Part shown: piece after piece, positions 53,054 to 62,284 of the stretch
Position numbering within the stretch: position 1 is the first letter of the stretch
How the letters are laid out: each line of letters opens with the position of its first letter
DNA from: Microbacteriaceae bacterium
Lineage (GTDB): Bacteria > Actinomycetota > Actinomycetes > Actinomycetales > Microbacteriaceae
NCBI GenBank assembly: GCA_947486475.1
Contig: CANKTR010000004.1
Location: 3,690 to 67,689, forward strand
Direction of reading: 5' to 3'
DNA: 64,000 nt
Translations under genes and position numbers: made by a program
The notes under the pieces: model-generated
What the model was told of the DNA's origin: nothing
Databases searched by the model: none
Seen by the model: the letters and a program-made list of their open reading frames with translations, nothing else

Positions 53054-55003
53054 CTACCAGATAGTAACTCGTTCGGTCGGGTCCAGCCACATCGGGTCAT
53101 TCGCGTTCACGCCGAAGGTGTCGTAGAACACATCGAGGTTTCGCACGATCTGGTTGCACCGAAACTCCGGTGGCGAATGCGGGTCGATCGCCAACAGTCG
53201 AAGTGCTTCCTCCTCGCGGGCCGATTGACGCCAGGTTTGTGCCCATGACAGAAAGAACCGCTCCGCGCCGGTCATCCCGTCGACAATCGGCGGCTCGGCC
53301 CCGTCCAAACGCAACATGTAGGCCTTCCAGGCGATGCTCAGTCCACCCAAATCGCCGATGTTCTCTCCGATTGTGAGCTCACCGTTGACCTTATGTCCCG
53401 GCAGGGCCTGCGGCTCGAGCGCGTTGTACTGGTCGATCAACGCGCGCGTCCGCTCCGAGAACCGCTCGCGGTCAACATCGCTCCACCAGTTCGACAAACG
53501 ACCATCGCCATCGAACTCGCTGCCCTGATCGTCGAAACCGTGGCCGATCTCGTGGCCAATCACGGCACCGATTGCGCCATAGTTCGCGGCAGCGTCCCGG
53601 TCGGCCACGAAAAACGGGTACTGGAGGATTGCGGCCGGGAACACGATTTCGTTGAAGCCGGGGTTGTAATAGGCGTTAACGGTCTGAGGCAACATGAACC
53701 ATTCGTCTCGGTCGAGCGGTTTCCCCACTTTTCCGAGTTCCCGCGCGAAATCGAATCGGGCAATCTCAAAAACATTCCCGACGAGGTCATCGGCCGACAC
53801 GTGGACGGAGGAATAATCGCGCCACTTCGCCGGATACCCAATCTTGGGGGTGAACTTGTCCAGCTTTTCGAGCGCGCGCGTCTTGGTCTCGTCGCTCATC
53901 CACTCCAGGTTGGTGATGGACTCCCGATACGCCTCGGTCAGGTGGTGGATGAGGATGTCCATCTGCGCCTTCGCCGCGGGCGGGTAATGACGTTCGACAT
54001 ACAGTTTGCCGACAGCTTCACCGAGTCCGCCCTCGGCGAACCCAACACCGCGCTTCCAGCGGTCTCGAATCTGCGGGGTTCCCGAGAGGGCGGTTCCGTA
54101 GAAGGCGAAGTTTTCGTCCACGAACGCGGCAGACAGGTACGGTGCGAGACCGTGAATGACCCGCCAACGCAACCAGTCGGTGAGTGACTCGAGGTCCGCA
54201 GATTCGAGGATTGACCGAGCGCCTTCGATAAAGGACGGCTGTCGCACCACGACCTCGGTAAACACCGTGTCCGAAACGTCGAGGGCGTCGCGCCACGGCA
54301 CCGCGACCGGACCCAGGGACAGCGCGAACTCGTCCCACCCGACCAGGTTGTAGGTCGCGTGGGTGTCGCGGCATCGAACCGTGTCCCAGTGAAACGACGC
54401 CAGTCGTTCTTCCATCGCATACACACGCGCTGCGCTCGCCGCTGGGTCGCTCACGCCGGCGAGAGTGAACATGCGCTCGAGGTGAGCGCGGTAGGTCTCG
54501 CGAATCGAGGCGAAGGTGTCCTCGCGAAAATACGACTCGTCGGGAAGCCCAATCCCGCTCTGTTCGAGGAACACGAGATAGCGCGAGGGGTCACCGGGGT
54601 CATTGTCGACCCACATCGACACGAACGATCCGATTCCTTCGCGTTCGAATTCACCCAGAGTCGACATGAAGTGAGCGAGCGACTCGACCTGATCGATCCG
54701 ACTCAGCAACGGGGCGAGCGGTGCGGCTCCGAGCGCGTTCACTGTTTCGACGTCCATGAAACTCGAATACAGGTCGCCAACCTTTCGCGCTTCGGTCCCC
54801 GCGGGTGCCGCCTGGCATTCTTCGATGATGGTGCGGACGGCTTTTTCGGCTTCTTCCGCGAGGATGTGAAATGACCCGTAGCGGGCTCGGTCCTCGGGAA
54901 TGGGTGTTCGAGCAATCCACCGTTCGTTGATGTGTCGGTACAGGTCGTCGGCGGGGCGGATCGCCTCGTCGCGCTCGTCAATTTCGATTCCGGACGTTGT
55001 CAT
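53054..55003 (-). CDS. M13-family zinc metallopeptidase (PepO/neprilysin-like)
   Basis: A 649-residue oligopeptidase, the usual bacterial length. The zinc site is GAVIGHEIGHGFDDQG (HExxH, about 479-494), and the third ligand lies in ENIGDLGGLSIAW (ExxxD). NAYYNPGFNEIVFPAAILQYPF is the conserved substrate-binding segment. No signal peptide is seen, so it is probably cytosolic and degrades peptides. It stands alone, downstream of the Trk genes on the same strand. Confidence 0.93.
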   Translation of the reverse strand: MTTSGIEIDERDEAIRPADDLYRHINERWIARTPIPEDRARYGSFHILAEEAEKAVRTIIEECQAAPAGTEARKVGDLYSSFMDVETVNALGAAPLAPLLSRIDQVESLAHFMSTLGEFEREGIGSFVSMWVDNDPGDPSRYLVFLEQSGIGLPDESYFREDTFASIRETYRAHLERMFTLAGVSDPAASAARVYAMEERLASFHWDTVRCRDTHATYNLVGWDEFALSLGPVAVPWRDALDVSDTVFTEVVVRQPSFIEGARSILESADLESLTDWLRWRVIHGLAPYLSAAFVDENFAFYGTALSGTPQIRDRWKRGVGFAEGGLGEAVGKLYVERHYPPAAKAQMDILIHHLTEAYRESITNLEWMSDETKTRALEKLDKFTPKIGYPAKWRDYSSVHVSADDLVGNVFEIARFDFARELGKVGKPLDRDEWFMLPQTVNAYYNPGFNEIVFPAAILQYPFFVADRDAAANYGAIGAVIGHEIGHGFDDQGSEFDGDGRLSNWWSDVDRERFSERTRALIDQYNALEPQALPGHKVNGELTIGENIGDLGGLSIAWKAYMLRLDGAEPPIVDGMTGAERFFLSWAQTWRQSAREEEALRLLAIDPHSPPEFRCNQIVRNLDVFYDTFGVNANDPMWLDPTERVTIW

Positions 55004-55028
55004 TGTGTTTCCCTAACGTAAATGGTGA

Positions 55029-55733
55029 CTAGTTGAGCAAACCGAACTGTTCCGCCTGTTCGGTGGGTCCCGCCACGAGGACTTCGTCAAACTCAGAAAC
55101 CACCGTGTCGCTGTCCGCGTTGACCCAGTTTCCGTTTCCGGTCTTGACCGCCATCACCGTGACGCCGTAGCGTTTGCGGATTTCCGAATCGCCAAGGCGG
55201 GTGCCGATGATGTGCTGATTGGCCGTGGTTTTGATGATGACGTACGTTTCGTCGACCTCGATGAAGTCTGTCGAGCCCTTGACCTGGTGGGCGACGCGAC
55301 GCCCCATATCGTGTTCGGGGTAGACGATGTGGTGAACACCGATTTGCCCGAGGATTTCTCCGTGCTCCATCGACGTCGCCTTCGCCCAGACCTCTTTGGC
55401 CCCGATTTTGACGAGATACGCGGCGATCAGGATGCTGGCCAGAATGTCGGACCCAATCGCGATAACACAGACATCGAAATCTTTGATTTGAAGCTGCTCA
55501 AAAGCTTCCCCGACACCGGGGTCGACCCGAACCACCTTCGTCAGGTGTCCATTGAATTGTTGGACTCGGTCTGCGCTTGTTTCAATCCCCAACACCTCCA
55601 CCCCGCTTTCCACGAGTTCGAGGGCCAACGCTCCACCGAAGCGCCCTAACCCAAATACGGCTGCGTTGCGGACGCTCTTTCGGGTACCGCCCATTTTCTT
55701 AACCAAGGATTGGCCTTTCTTTCGGGTATTCAT
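55029..55733 (-). CDS. trkA: Potassium uptake regulatory subunit TrkA/KtrA
   Basis: A 234-residue RCK protein that gates the partner channel. The Rossmann start AAVFGLGRFGGALALEL with an acidic GIETSAD end binds nucleotides (NAD or ATP/ADP); the TrkA-C domain is at about 150-230. The listed ATG at 55733 overlaps trkH by 35 nt and has no Shine-Dalgarno; a TTG about eight codons in, or ATG at 55691, are alternatives. Confidence 0.88.
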   Translation of the reverse strand: MNTRKKGQSLVKKMGGTRKSVRNAAVFGLGRFGGALALELVESGVEVLGIETSADRVQQFNGHLTKVVRVDPGVGEAFEQLQIKDFDVCVIAIGSDILASILIAAYLVKIGAKEVWAKATSMEHGEILGQIGVHHIVYPEHDMGRRVAHQVKGSTDFIEVDETYVIIKTTANQHIIGTRLGDSEIRKRYGVTVMAVKTGNGNWVNADSDTVVSEFDEVLVAGPTEQAEQFGLLN

Positions 55734-57063
55734 AGAGATGAGGTCTGTTGCGGAGAACCAGCGCGGTGCTGAGAGTCAGGGGACCAAGTCGTCCAACAAT
55801 CATTAGGAAGATTAGGTTAACAAGCGCCGGATCGGGTAGTCCTGCCGTGATTCCCGTTGACATACCCACGGTTCCGAACGCGCTGATCACCTCAAAGATG
55901 ATTTTGTCTGTTGACTCGGCGGTCGACATCTGCATCAGCACCGTAGAAAAGGCGATGTACGCGACCGCGAGAAGTGCGATGGTGATGGCCTGTCGGTGAA
56001 CAGAGCGGGAAAGTCGTTTGCCAAAGATGTTGACTGCCGAGTCGCCGCGGAGTTCGGTCCATACGATAAAGGCGAGCACGGCAAATGTCGTGACCTTTAT
56101 GCCGCCGGCCGTCCCCGCTGGTCCACCGCCGATAAACATCAGTGCGTCCATGCCAAGCCAGGTTTGCGGGTACATCGCGCCGATGTCAACCGAATTGAAT
56201 CCTGCGGTTCGAGTTTGAACGGATTGAAAGAACGCGGCGAGGACTTTGCTCGCCGGGTCGAGTGTTCCGAGGGTTTTTGGGTTCGACCATTCGATTGCAC
56301 CGATGTAAATCGTGCCAGCGAGCAGCAAGGCAATGGTCATGAACATGACGATGTTGAAATTCATCGTCCACAGCCTCGGCGCCCAGCCGACTCGGCGAAG
56401 CTCCATGATGACGGGGAATCCCAGTCCGCCCAGAATGATGAGCGCAGACATCGTCAACGAGACCACAGGGTCGGATACAAAACCCATCATGTTGTCGGAG
56501 TACAGGGCGAAACCCGCATTGTTGAAACTCGACACAGCGTGGAAAGCGCCCATCCACAGTGCCTTGGGGATCTCGTAGTCATAGACCACCGTGAACCACG
56601 CCGCGAGTATTACAGCCCCCACCAGCTCCAAAACAATGACCATGCGAACGATCCGAATAATCGTGTCCCCCACCGTTGCATTGTTATCTCGGCCTCGGAA
56701 CTCGGTGGAGATGAGGTCGGAACCGCTGGTTGACAGGCGACGGAAGATCGCGATAGCGACCAGTCCGGAAACAACCATAATTCCCAGACCACCCAGTTGA
56801 ATCAGCCCCATGAGGATGACCTTGCCGAAATCCGACAAAACTGTCGAAACATCAAATACGGACAAACCCGTCACACAGACGGCGCTTGTCGAGGTAAAAA
56901 AAGCGTCAATGAAGGACAGTGGCGCCCCCGTGGTGGACGCCGGCAACATGAACAGCAACGCGCCGATGGTGATGAGAACGAAGTACCCCAAAACAACCAC
57001 CTGCGTCGGGTGGAGTGTCGCACGCCATTGAAGGCGCTCGACGAGCGGAGTGTGGGGAATCAC
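55699..57063 (-). CDS. Potassium transporter TrkH/KtrB family
   Basis: A 454-residue K+ transporter of four M1-P-M2 repeats. Selectivity-filter-like segments are SAVCVTGLSVF, AVSSFNNAGFALY, RTAGFNSVDIG and AFGTVGMSTGIT. With the RCK partner directly downstream it forms a Ktr/Trk uptake system driven by Na+ or H+. The start ATG at 57063 lies 30 nt from the divergent nucS gene. About ten membrane helices are visible. Confidence 0.92.
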   Translation of the reverse strand: MIPHTPLVERLQWRATLHPTQVVVLGYFVLITIGALLFMLPASTTGAPLSFIDAFFTSTSAVCVTGLSVFDVSTVLSDFGKVILMGLIQLGGLGIMVVSGLVAIAIFRRLSTSGSDLISTEFRGRDNNATVGDTIIRIVRMVIVLELVGAVILAAWFTVVYDYEIPKALWMGAFHAVSSFNNAGFALYSDNMMGFVSDPVVSLTMSALIILGGLGFPVIMELRRVGWAPRLWTMNFNIVMFMTIALLLAGTIYIGAIEWSNPKTLGTLDPASKVLAAFFQSVQTRTAGFNSVDIGAMYPQTWLGMDALMFIGGGPAGTAGGIKVTTFAVLAFIVWTELRGDSAVNIFGKRLSRSVHRQAITIALLAVAYIAFSTVLMQMSTAESTDKIIFEVISAFGTVGMSTGITAGLPDPALVNLIFLMIVGRLGPLTLSTALVLRNRPHLYEYPKERPILG

Positions 57064-57081
57064 ATGCTTAGATTACGCCCA

Positions 57082-57087
57082 TAGGCT
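57082..57087 (+). promoter_or_regulatory. -10 box (leaderless) for nucS
   Basis: TAGGCT ends 6 nt before the GTG at 57094. Confidence 0.45.
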
Positions 57088-57093
57088 GGGGAA

Positions 57094-57789
57094 GTGAGAT
57101 TAGTGGTGGCGACTTGTTCCGTGGATTACGCGGGGCGTCTGACGGCCCATCTGCCCCTCGCAACCCGAACGCTGATGCTCAAGAGCGATGGAAGTGTTTT
57201 GATTCACTCGGATGGCGGGTCGTACAAGCCGCTCAACTGGATGAGCCCGCCGTGTGTCATCGACTTCATGGAACCCGACGAGGACCTTGCCGCGGCCGGC
57301 GTTCTCGAATTGTGGCGGGTGACTCACACGAAAACCGCCGACATGCTCGCCATTTCGATTTTTGAAATTCACCACGATTCAACCCACGAACTGGGCGAGG
57401 ACCCGGGTCTCATCAAAGACGGTGTGGAAGCGGATCTTCAACGTCTCTCGGCGGGGCAAATCGAGGTCTATGGCGAAGGATTTCACGTGATCCGGCGTGA
57501 GTACCCGACCGCGATCGGTCCGGTCGACATCCTCGCGCGTGATTCGAACGAATCCGTTGTCGCGATTGAAATCAAACGTCGTGGCGATATCGACGGAGTG
57601 GAACAGTTGACGCGGTATCTCGAACTTCTCAACCGGGACACAACCCTGGCGCCGGTCACCGGGATTTTCGCGGCGCAGGAAATCAAGCCACAAGCGCGCA
57701 CCCTTGCCGAGGACCGCGGCATCCGCTGTGTGGTTCTCGACCTCGACGCCTTGCGCGGCGGGGAAACCGATCATGACAGGCTGTTTTGA
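57094..57789 (+). CDS. nucS: Mismatch-specific endonuclease NucS/EndoMS
   Basis: A 231-residue nuclease that cuts both strands at mismatched bases and replaces MutS/MutL repair in actinobacteria. The N-terminal beta-barrel domain (1-100) includes [13 protein letters not shown]. The C-terminal RecB-like domain shows the catalytic set [10 protein letters not shown] and [20 protein letters not shown] (Asp, Glu, Lys). It overlaps the HAD gene by one base (TGATG). The N-terminus is standard. Confidence 0.95.
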   Translation: MRLVVATCSVDYAGRLTAHLPLATRTLMLKSDGSVLIHSDGGSYKPLNWMSPPCVIDFMEPDEDLAAAGVLELWRVTHTKTADMLAISIFEIHHDSTHELGEDPGLIKDGVEADLQRLSAGQIEVYGEGFHVIRREYPTAIGPVDILARDSNESVVAIEIKRRGDIDGVEQLTRYLELLNRDTTLAPVTGIFAAQEIKPQARTLAEDRGIRCVVLDLDALRGGETDHDRLF

Positions 57790-58439
57790 TGACCTACACC
57801 GCCGTTTTGTTCGACCTCGATGGAACTCTGGTCGATTCCGCACCGGGAATCTTTCACTGTTTTGAGCACACGTTTCGGATGATGCACCTCGAGTCGCCCA
57901 GCCGTGAGGCGATGCGCCCGTTCCTTGGACCGCCGCTCGAGGCAACGTTTCGTGATTCGCTGGGGATGTCCGGTGAGGACCTCGAGCGAGCCGTGGCCAT
58001 CTATCGCGCCGAATACGCGGCGGGCGGTGCAATCACCGCCGAGCTGTATCCCGGTGTGATCGACGTTGTTCGGGCCGTTCGGGCTGCGGGTATTCCTGTA
58101 GCGCTGGCGACTTCCAAAGTGGAATCGGGGGTGCGAATGGTTCTTCGGCACTTTGACCTGGTCGATGACTTCGACGTGCTCGGAACCGCAACGGATGACG
58201 ACACCCGCTCGAGCAAAGCCGACGTGGTTCAGTTTGCGCTCGAATCCCTGAGCGACGCGGGTGCGGACACCTCCCGAGTCGTTCTCGTCGGTGACCGAAT
58301 TCACGACGTTGACGGAGCCGCTGCTCACAACGTCGAGTGCATCCTGGTGGAATGGGGCTACGGGAATCCCGCCGAATGGGATGCCGCTGGTGCCCGAGCG
58401 TCCACACCCGAGCATTTGCGGGAACTACTGGGGGTTTAG
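57789..58439 (+). CDS. HAD hydrolase (phosphoglycolate phosphatase-like)
   Basis: A 216-residue haloacid-dehalogenase-family phosphatase. Motif I is VLFDLDGTLVDSAPG (about 5-19), motif II is LATSKVESG, motif III is SSKADVV, and motif IV is VVLVGDRIHDVDGAA. The small cap between motifs I and II fits Gph/PpaX-like enzymes. The substrate is unknown. It is coupled to nucS and overlaps the convergent copA by 4 nt. Confidence 0.87.
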   Translation: MTYTAVLFDLDGTLVDSAPGIFHCFEHTFRMMHLESPSREAMRPFLGPPLEATFRDSLGMSGEDLERAVAIYRAEYAAGGAITAELYPGVIDVVRAVRAAGIPVALATSKVESGVRMVLRHFDLVDDFDVLGTATDDDTRSSKADVVQFALESLSDAGADTSRVVLVGDRIHDVDGAAAHNVECILVEWGYGNPAEWDAAGARASTPEHLRELLGV

Positions 58440-60634
58440 CTCATTCGGAAACCGGCGAGCCGAGCCGAGTTGAGCACCACGAATACGGATGAGAACGCCA
58501 TGGCGAGACCGGCAACCGCCGGGCCCATGATTCCCGCGAGAGCGATGGGGATTGCGATCGCGTTGTAGCCGAACGCCCACACCAGGTTTCCGCGAATCGT
58601 TCCCAGCGTCGACCGCGACAGCCGAATAGCGTCGGCTACTCGGCGTAGGTCAGTGCTCACCAGCACGATGTCGCTGGTTTCAATCGCGACGTCCGTGCCG
58701 TGCCCCATTGCGATTCCAAGATCGGCTTGCGCGAGTGCCGCCGCGTCATTGATTCCGTCACCCACCATCGCCACGACCTCTCCACGTTGTTGAAGACGTG
58801 CGATGAGGTCGCGTTTGTCGGCCGGGTTCATGGCACCGTAGAACTCGTCGATACCTACCTCTCGCGCAACCAATTCGGCGACCACCGTGTTGTCACCCGA
58901 CGCCATAACGGTTCGTATTCCCAGTTTTGATAGCGCTTGAATCGCCACCGAGGCACTGGGTTTGACAACGTCACTGATCGCAATGAGGCCCACGACCCCG
59001 TCCCCATGCGCAACGGCAACGAGGGATCGTCCCGCCAAAGTCCACTCAGCGGCTAGTTCCGCGATTGCCGGCGAGACGGAATGTGCCGTTTCGGCAAGCC
59101 AATCCAATGACCCGGCACGAATAACCGTTGTGCCCAGAATTCCCGTCACCCCACGCCCCGGTTCCGCCACAATTCCGGACGCAACGTCGCCCATGATTCC
59201 GCGAGTGGTCGCTTCGGCGACGACCGACCGAGCCAGCGGGTGATCGGTGCCCATCTCAACACGCGCTGCGTCCCGGAGAACCGTGTCGACCGAAACTCCG
59301 TCGCCGAAAACATCGACCACCGATGGGTGTCCGCTCGTCAGCGTTCCGGTCTTGTCAACGATGACGGTCGTGACGCGACGCGTGCTCTCGAGAACGTCAG
59401 TTCCGCGAATGATGATTCCGCTGCGGGCTCCGCGTCCAGTCCCGGCGAGTAGAGCCATCGGTGTTGCCAGTCCGAGTGCACACGGACAGGCCACGACGAG
59501 CGTCGCCACGGCAATGGACACCGCGTGTGTCGCATCGCCCGAGATGGCGAACCACACGATTCCGCCGATGACTGCAGCCACAATCACGAATGGCACGAAC
59601 ACCGCCGAGATGCGGTCGACCAGTTTTTGGACAGGCGCTTTGCCCGCTTGTGCTTCTTCGACCATCCGCGTGAGCCGACCGAGTTCGGTGCCGGCGCCGA
59701 CCGCGGTAGCTTCGACGACTAGTCGGCCCCCCGCATTGACCGTTCCGCCGATGAGTGTCGAGCCCGGACTGACGGCAACAGGCACGCTTTCGCCCGTGAC
59801 GGCACTCGCATCGATTGCCGACTGTCCCTCGATGATTCGGCCATCCGTCGGCACAATCCCGCCGGCCAGGACGACGAATGTGTCGCCTTTCTGCACGGCA
59901 CCGGCGGGAACCGTTACTTCACGCCCATCAACGAGGAGAACTGCCTGCTTGGCGGCGGTGTTGAGAAGAGCGGTGAGCGACATTTTGGCCGCTCGTTTAG
60001 AACGCGATTCCAACAAGCGTCCGAGCAACACGAACGCGGTGACCACGGCGGCTGACTCAAAATAAAGCGAATGGGGGCTGTAGCCAAACAACGCCAATTC
60101 CATACGCATCCCGATCATGCCCGCCATCGTGAAAAACAGTGCATACATCGACCACAGGTAGGCCACCGCAACCCCGAGCGATACGAGAGTGTCCATCGTC
60201 GTTGCACCGTGGCGCGCATTGCGCAGCGCCGCTCGGTGGAATGGCCACGCCCCCCAGGTGACGATCGGCGTGGTGAGTGCGGCAGCCACCCACTGAAATC
60301 CGTCGAATTGCCAGGCAGGAATCATCGAGACAAGAAACACCGGTATCGCGAGGACAAGTGAAACGATGACCCGAGCCGTCAACACTGGGTCGACGGGGGC
60401 TTCGGTTTCGCGCTGGTCGCGATCGATGACGCGCGCGCCGTAGCCGACCTTGGTAATAGCCGCGATGAGGTCCGTCGCATCGGTCAACCCGTCGATGTCA
60501 ATCGAGGCACGTTCCGTCGCAAAATTGACGGTCGCCGTCACTCCGGGAACGGTCGCCAGCGCGCCTTCAATCCGGCCCGCACACGTCGCACAGGTCATGC
60601 CCTCCAGCGCCAGATCGACGTGGGTGCTGGGCAT
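58436..60634 (-). CDS. copA: Copper-translocating P-type ATPase
   Basis: A P1B-type pump of 732 residues that exports Cu(I). One N-terminal metal-binding domain has GMTCATCAGR (CxxC). Membrane part with the transport motif VACPCALGLATPMAL (CPC). Actuator VTGESVPV, phosphorylation site DKTGTLTSG, and hinge GDGINDAAALAQADLG are intact. Its ATG overlaps the stop of the chaperone gene (TAATG). Cu rather than Zn is indicated by the CPC with the later Asn/Tyr and Met/Ser helices (YNAIAIPIA, MAFSSVFVVLNS). Confidence 0.94.
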   Translation of the reverse strand: MPSTHVDLALEGMTCATCAGRIEGALATVPGVTATVNFATERASIDIDGLTDATDLIAAITKVGYGARVIDRDQRETEAPVDPVLTARVIVSLVLAIPVFLVSMIPAWQFDGFQWVAAALTTPIVTWGAWPFHRAALRNARHGATTMDTLVSLGVAVAYLWSMYALFFTMAGMIGMRMELALFGYSPHSLYFESAAVVTAFVLLGRLLESRSKRAAKMSLTALLNTAAKQAVLLVDGREVTVPAGAVQKGDTFVVLAGGIVPTDGRIIEGQSAIDASAVTGESVPVAVSPGSTLIGGTVNAGGRLVVEATAVGAGTELGRLTRMVEEAQAGKAPVQKLVDRISAVFVPFVIVAAVIGGIVWFAISGDATHAVSIAVATLVVACPCALGLATPMALLAGTGRGARSGIIIRGTDVLESTRRVTTVIVDKTGTLTSGHPSVVDVFGDGVSVDTVLRDAARVEMGTDHPLARSVVAEATTRGIMGDVASGIVAEPGRGVTGILGTTVIRAGSLDWLAETAHSVSPAIAELAAEWTLAGRSLVAVAHGDGVVGLIAISDVVKPSASVAIQALSKLGIRTVMASGDNTVVAELVAREVGIDEFYGAMNPADKRDLIARLQQRGEVVAMVGDGINDAAALAQADLGIAMGHGTDVAIETSDIVLVSTDLRRVADAIRLSRSTLGTIRGNLVWAFGYNAIAIPIALAGIMGPAVAGLAMAFSSVFVVLNSARLAGFRMS

Positions 60635-60849
60635 TAGTGGACTAGTTCGTAGCCGGCTTCGACGATTGCCTTGTCAAGGGCGGAAGCATCGACAGCCCCA
60701 TCGCTCTCAACGTGAAGTGTCGATTGGCCATTCGCCACGAGGTCGATGGAGACCGCAGTCACGCCGGGCACGAGTGCCGCCGCTCGGGATACCGTCATCA
60801 CGCAGTGGTTACAGGTCAATCCGGTAACCCCGAAATCTGTTGAACTCAT
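60634..60849 (-). CDS. copZ: Copper chaperone CopZ-like (HMA domain)
   Basis: A 71-residue metallochaperone of a single ferredoxin-like HMA domain. VTGLTCNHCVMTVSRA carries the Cu-binding Cys-x-x-Cys. It delivers Cu(I) to CopA, with which it is translationally coupled. No copper-responsive repressor (CsoR) gene is seen in the neighbourhood. Confidence 0.92.
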   Translation of the reverse strand: MSSTDFGVTGLTCNHCVMTVSRAAALVPGVTAVSIDLVANGQSTLHVESDGAVDASALDKAIVEAGYELVH

Positions 60850-60920
60850 CTGAAATTCCTCTCCTCGCCACTTTCAACGTGTATGGAACCGAAAACATTC
60901 CTTCAACTCAGAAAATCTGG

Positions 60921-61003
60921 TGCGCAAGAGGGGACTTGAACCCCTACGCCCTTACGGGCACTGGCACCTGAAGCCAGCGCGTCTGCCATTCCGCCACTTG
61001 CGC
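60921..61003 (-). tRNA. tRNA-Leu (anticodon CAG)
   Basis: An 83-nt class-II tRNA with acceptor GCGCAAG/CTTGCGC, anticodon arm CTGGC-TTCAGGT-GCCAG (CAG), a variable arm (TGCCCGTAAGGGCGT) and T-loop GGTTCAAGT. It stands upstream of fhaA on the other strand, a common arrangement in actinobacteria. Confidence 0.95.
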
Positions 61004-61087
61004 GCGTCACTCGACGTGCCCGTCAAGGCTATCACGGCGGCGCATTCCCTTCCCCGCGAGGTGTGGGGCGCGAACTCTCGCCACGGT

Positions 61088-61093
61088 TAGAAT
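61088..61093 (+). promoter_or_regulatory. -10 box for fhaA operon
   Basis: TAGAAT 25 nt before the GTG at 61119, which has a GGGGGGAAA Shine-Dalgarno. The -35 is not clear. Confidence 0.4.
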
Positions 61094-61118
61094 TGGCTCG
61101 ACCGTCCGGGGGGAAATT

Positions 61119-61790
61119 GTGGGCTTATTAGACAACGTAGAACGTGGTCTTGAGCGACTCGTCAGCGGCGCATTTGCGAAGTCTTTTCGAGGCGGTGTGC
61201 AGCCGATTGAAATCATCGCCGCCCTCAAGCGGGAAATGGATTCTCACGCGGTCGTCGTCCAGCGCGACCGCATTCTGGCGCCCCACGTTTATACGGTGGG
61301 GCTCAACGCCGACGACATTGAGCCGCTCGCTGCTCACGGCACCGTGTTGATTGACGAGTTGACCGACGCGGTTCGGGCCTATGCCACTCGACAGCGTTAC
61401 AGTTTCACGGCACCCGTGACCATCTCACTCGTGGCTGCGTCCGACATTGCGGGTGGTGTCATCAAAGTCGTGTCTCAAGCCCTCGACGCGGTTTCCGATT
61501 GGCACCCGGCACTCGAGATCAACGGGGAAACGGTTCACCTGACGGGTCCCGAAATCATCATCGGTCGCGGGTCTTCGGCACAGGTGATTCTGAGTGACAG
61601 CGGCGCATCGCGCCACCACGCCCGAATTCTGTGGAGCGGCAAAATCGGCGGTGTGGAGGATCTTCAATCGACGAACGGGACGCTGTTAAACGGAACACGC
61701 ATCACGTCGTCACCGCTGGAGCAGGGTGACGTCATTCAAATCGGCGGCACCCAACTGATTTTCCGAATTCTGCCGGGAGTCTCCGCGTGA
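61119..61790 (+). CDS. fhaA: FHA-domain protein FhaA (DUF3662-FHA)
   Basis: A 223-residue protein that links Ser/Thr-kinase signalling to cell-wall synthesis. The N-terminal DUF3662 domain (1-120) begins with LLDNVERGLERLVSGAFAKSF. A C-terminal FHA domain (about 150-220) binds phosphothreonine through GRGSSAQV, SRHHARI and STNGTLLNG. It overlaps fhaB by 4 nt (GTGA). The linker is short compared with mycobacterial FhaA. Confidence 0.93.
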   Translation: MGLLDNVERGLERLVSGAFAKSFRGGVQPIEIIAALKREMDSHAVVVQRDRILAPHVYTVGLNADDIEPLAAHGTVLIDELTDAVRAYATRQRYSFTAPVTISLVAASDIAGGVIKVVSQALDAVSDWHPALEINGETVHLTGPEIIIGRGSSAQVILSDSGASRHHARILWSGKIGGVEDLQSTNGTLLNGTRITSSPLEQGDVIQIGGTQLIFRILPGVSA

Positions 61791-62284
61791 GTGAACTGAC
61801 TCTCTTTGTTCTCCGTTTCGGATTCCTCGCCCTGTTGTGGGTTTTCGTCTTCGCCATCGTTTTCGCACTTCGGAGCGATCTGTTCGGACACTATCTGCGA
61901 CGCAGCGACAAGGGACAGGGCGACATCACCCACAATCCCGGGGCCGAGTCGTCGCCGTTCCTGCCGCCCGTCGCCACCACATCGACGTCGAGCCCCGCCC
62001 AAAAACTGGTCATTACCGCCGGGGCGCGCGAAGGTCTCGAAATTCCGCTGGATTCCGACAAGTTGACCATCGGTCGAAGTGCCCAGTCGGGACTCGTGAT
62101 CCGAGACGAGTACACCTCCACCAACCACGCCCGCCTTCAGTTGTGGAACGGGGACTGGGTCATCCAAGACCTCAGTTCCACCAACGGAACTTTCGTGGAC
62201 AACCAGCGCGTGAGCGTTCCCACACCAGTCCCGCTCTATGTCCCCGTGTCGGTCGGTTCTACCATCTTCGAACTGAGGCCATAA
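61787..62284 (+). CDS. fhaB: FHA-domain membrane protein FhaB
   Basis: A 165-residue protein with one N-terminal membrane helix (about 4-26, TLFVLRFGFLALLWVFVFAI) and a C-terminal FHA domain (about 85-160): TIGRSAQSGLVI, STNHARLQ and SSTNGTFVDN. It recruits division proteins in a phosphothreonine-dependent way in relatives (FipA/FhaB). Starts with GTG overlapping fhaA; pstP begins at the base after its stop. Confidence 0.93.
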   Translation: MSELTLFVLRFGFLALLWVFVFAIVFALRSDLFGHYLRRSDKGQGDITHNPGAESSPFLPPVATTSTSSPAQKLVITAGAREGLEIPLDSDKLTIGRSAQSGLVIRDEYTSTNHARLQLWNGDWVIQDLSSTNGTFVDNQRVSVPTPVPLYVPVSVGSTIFELRP

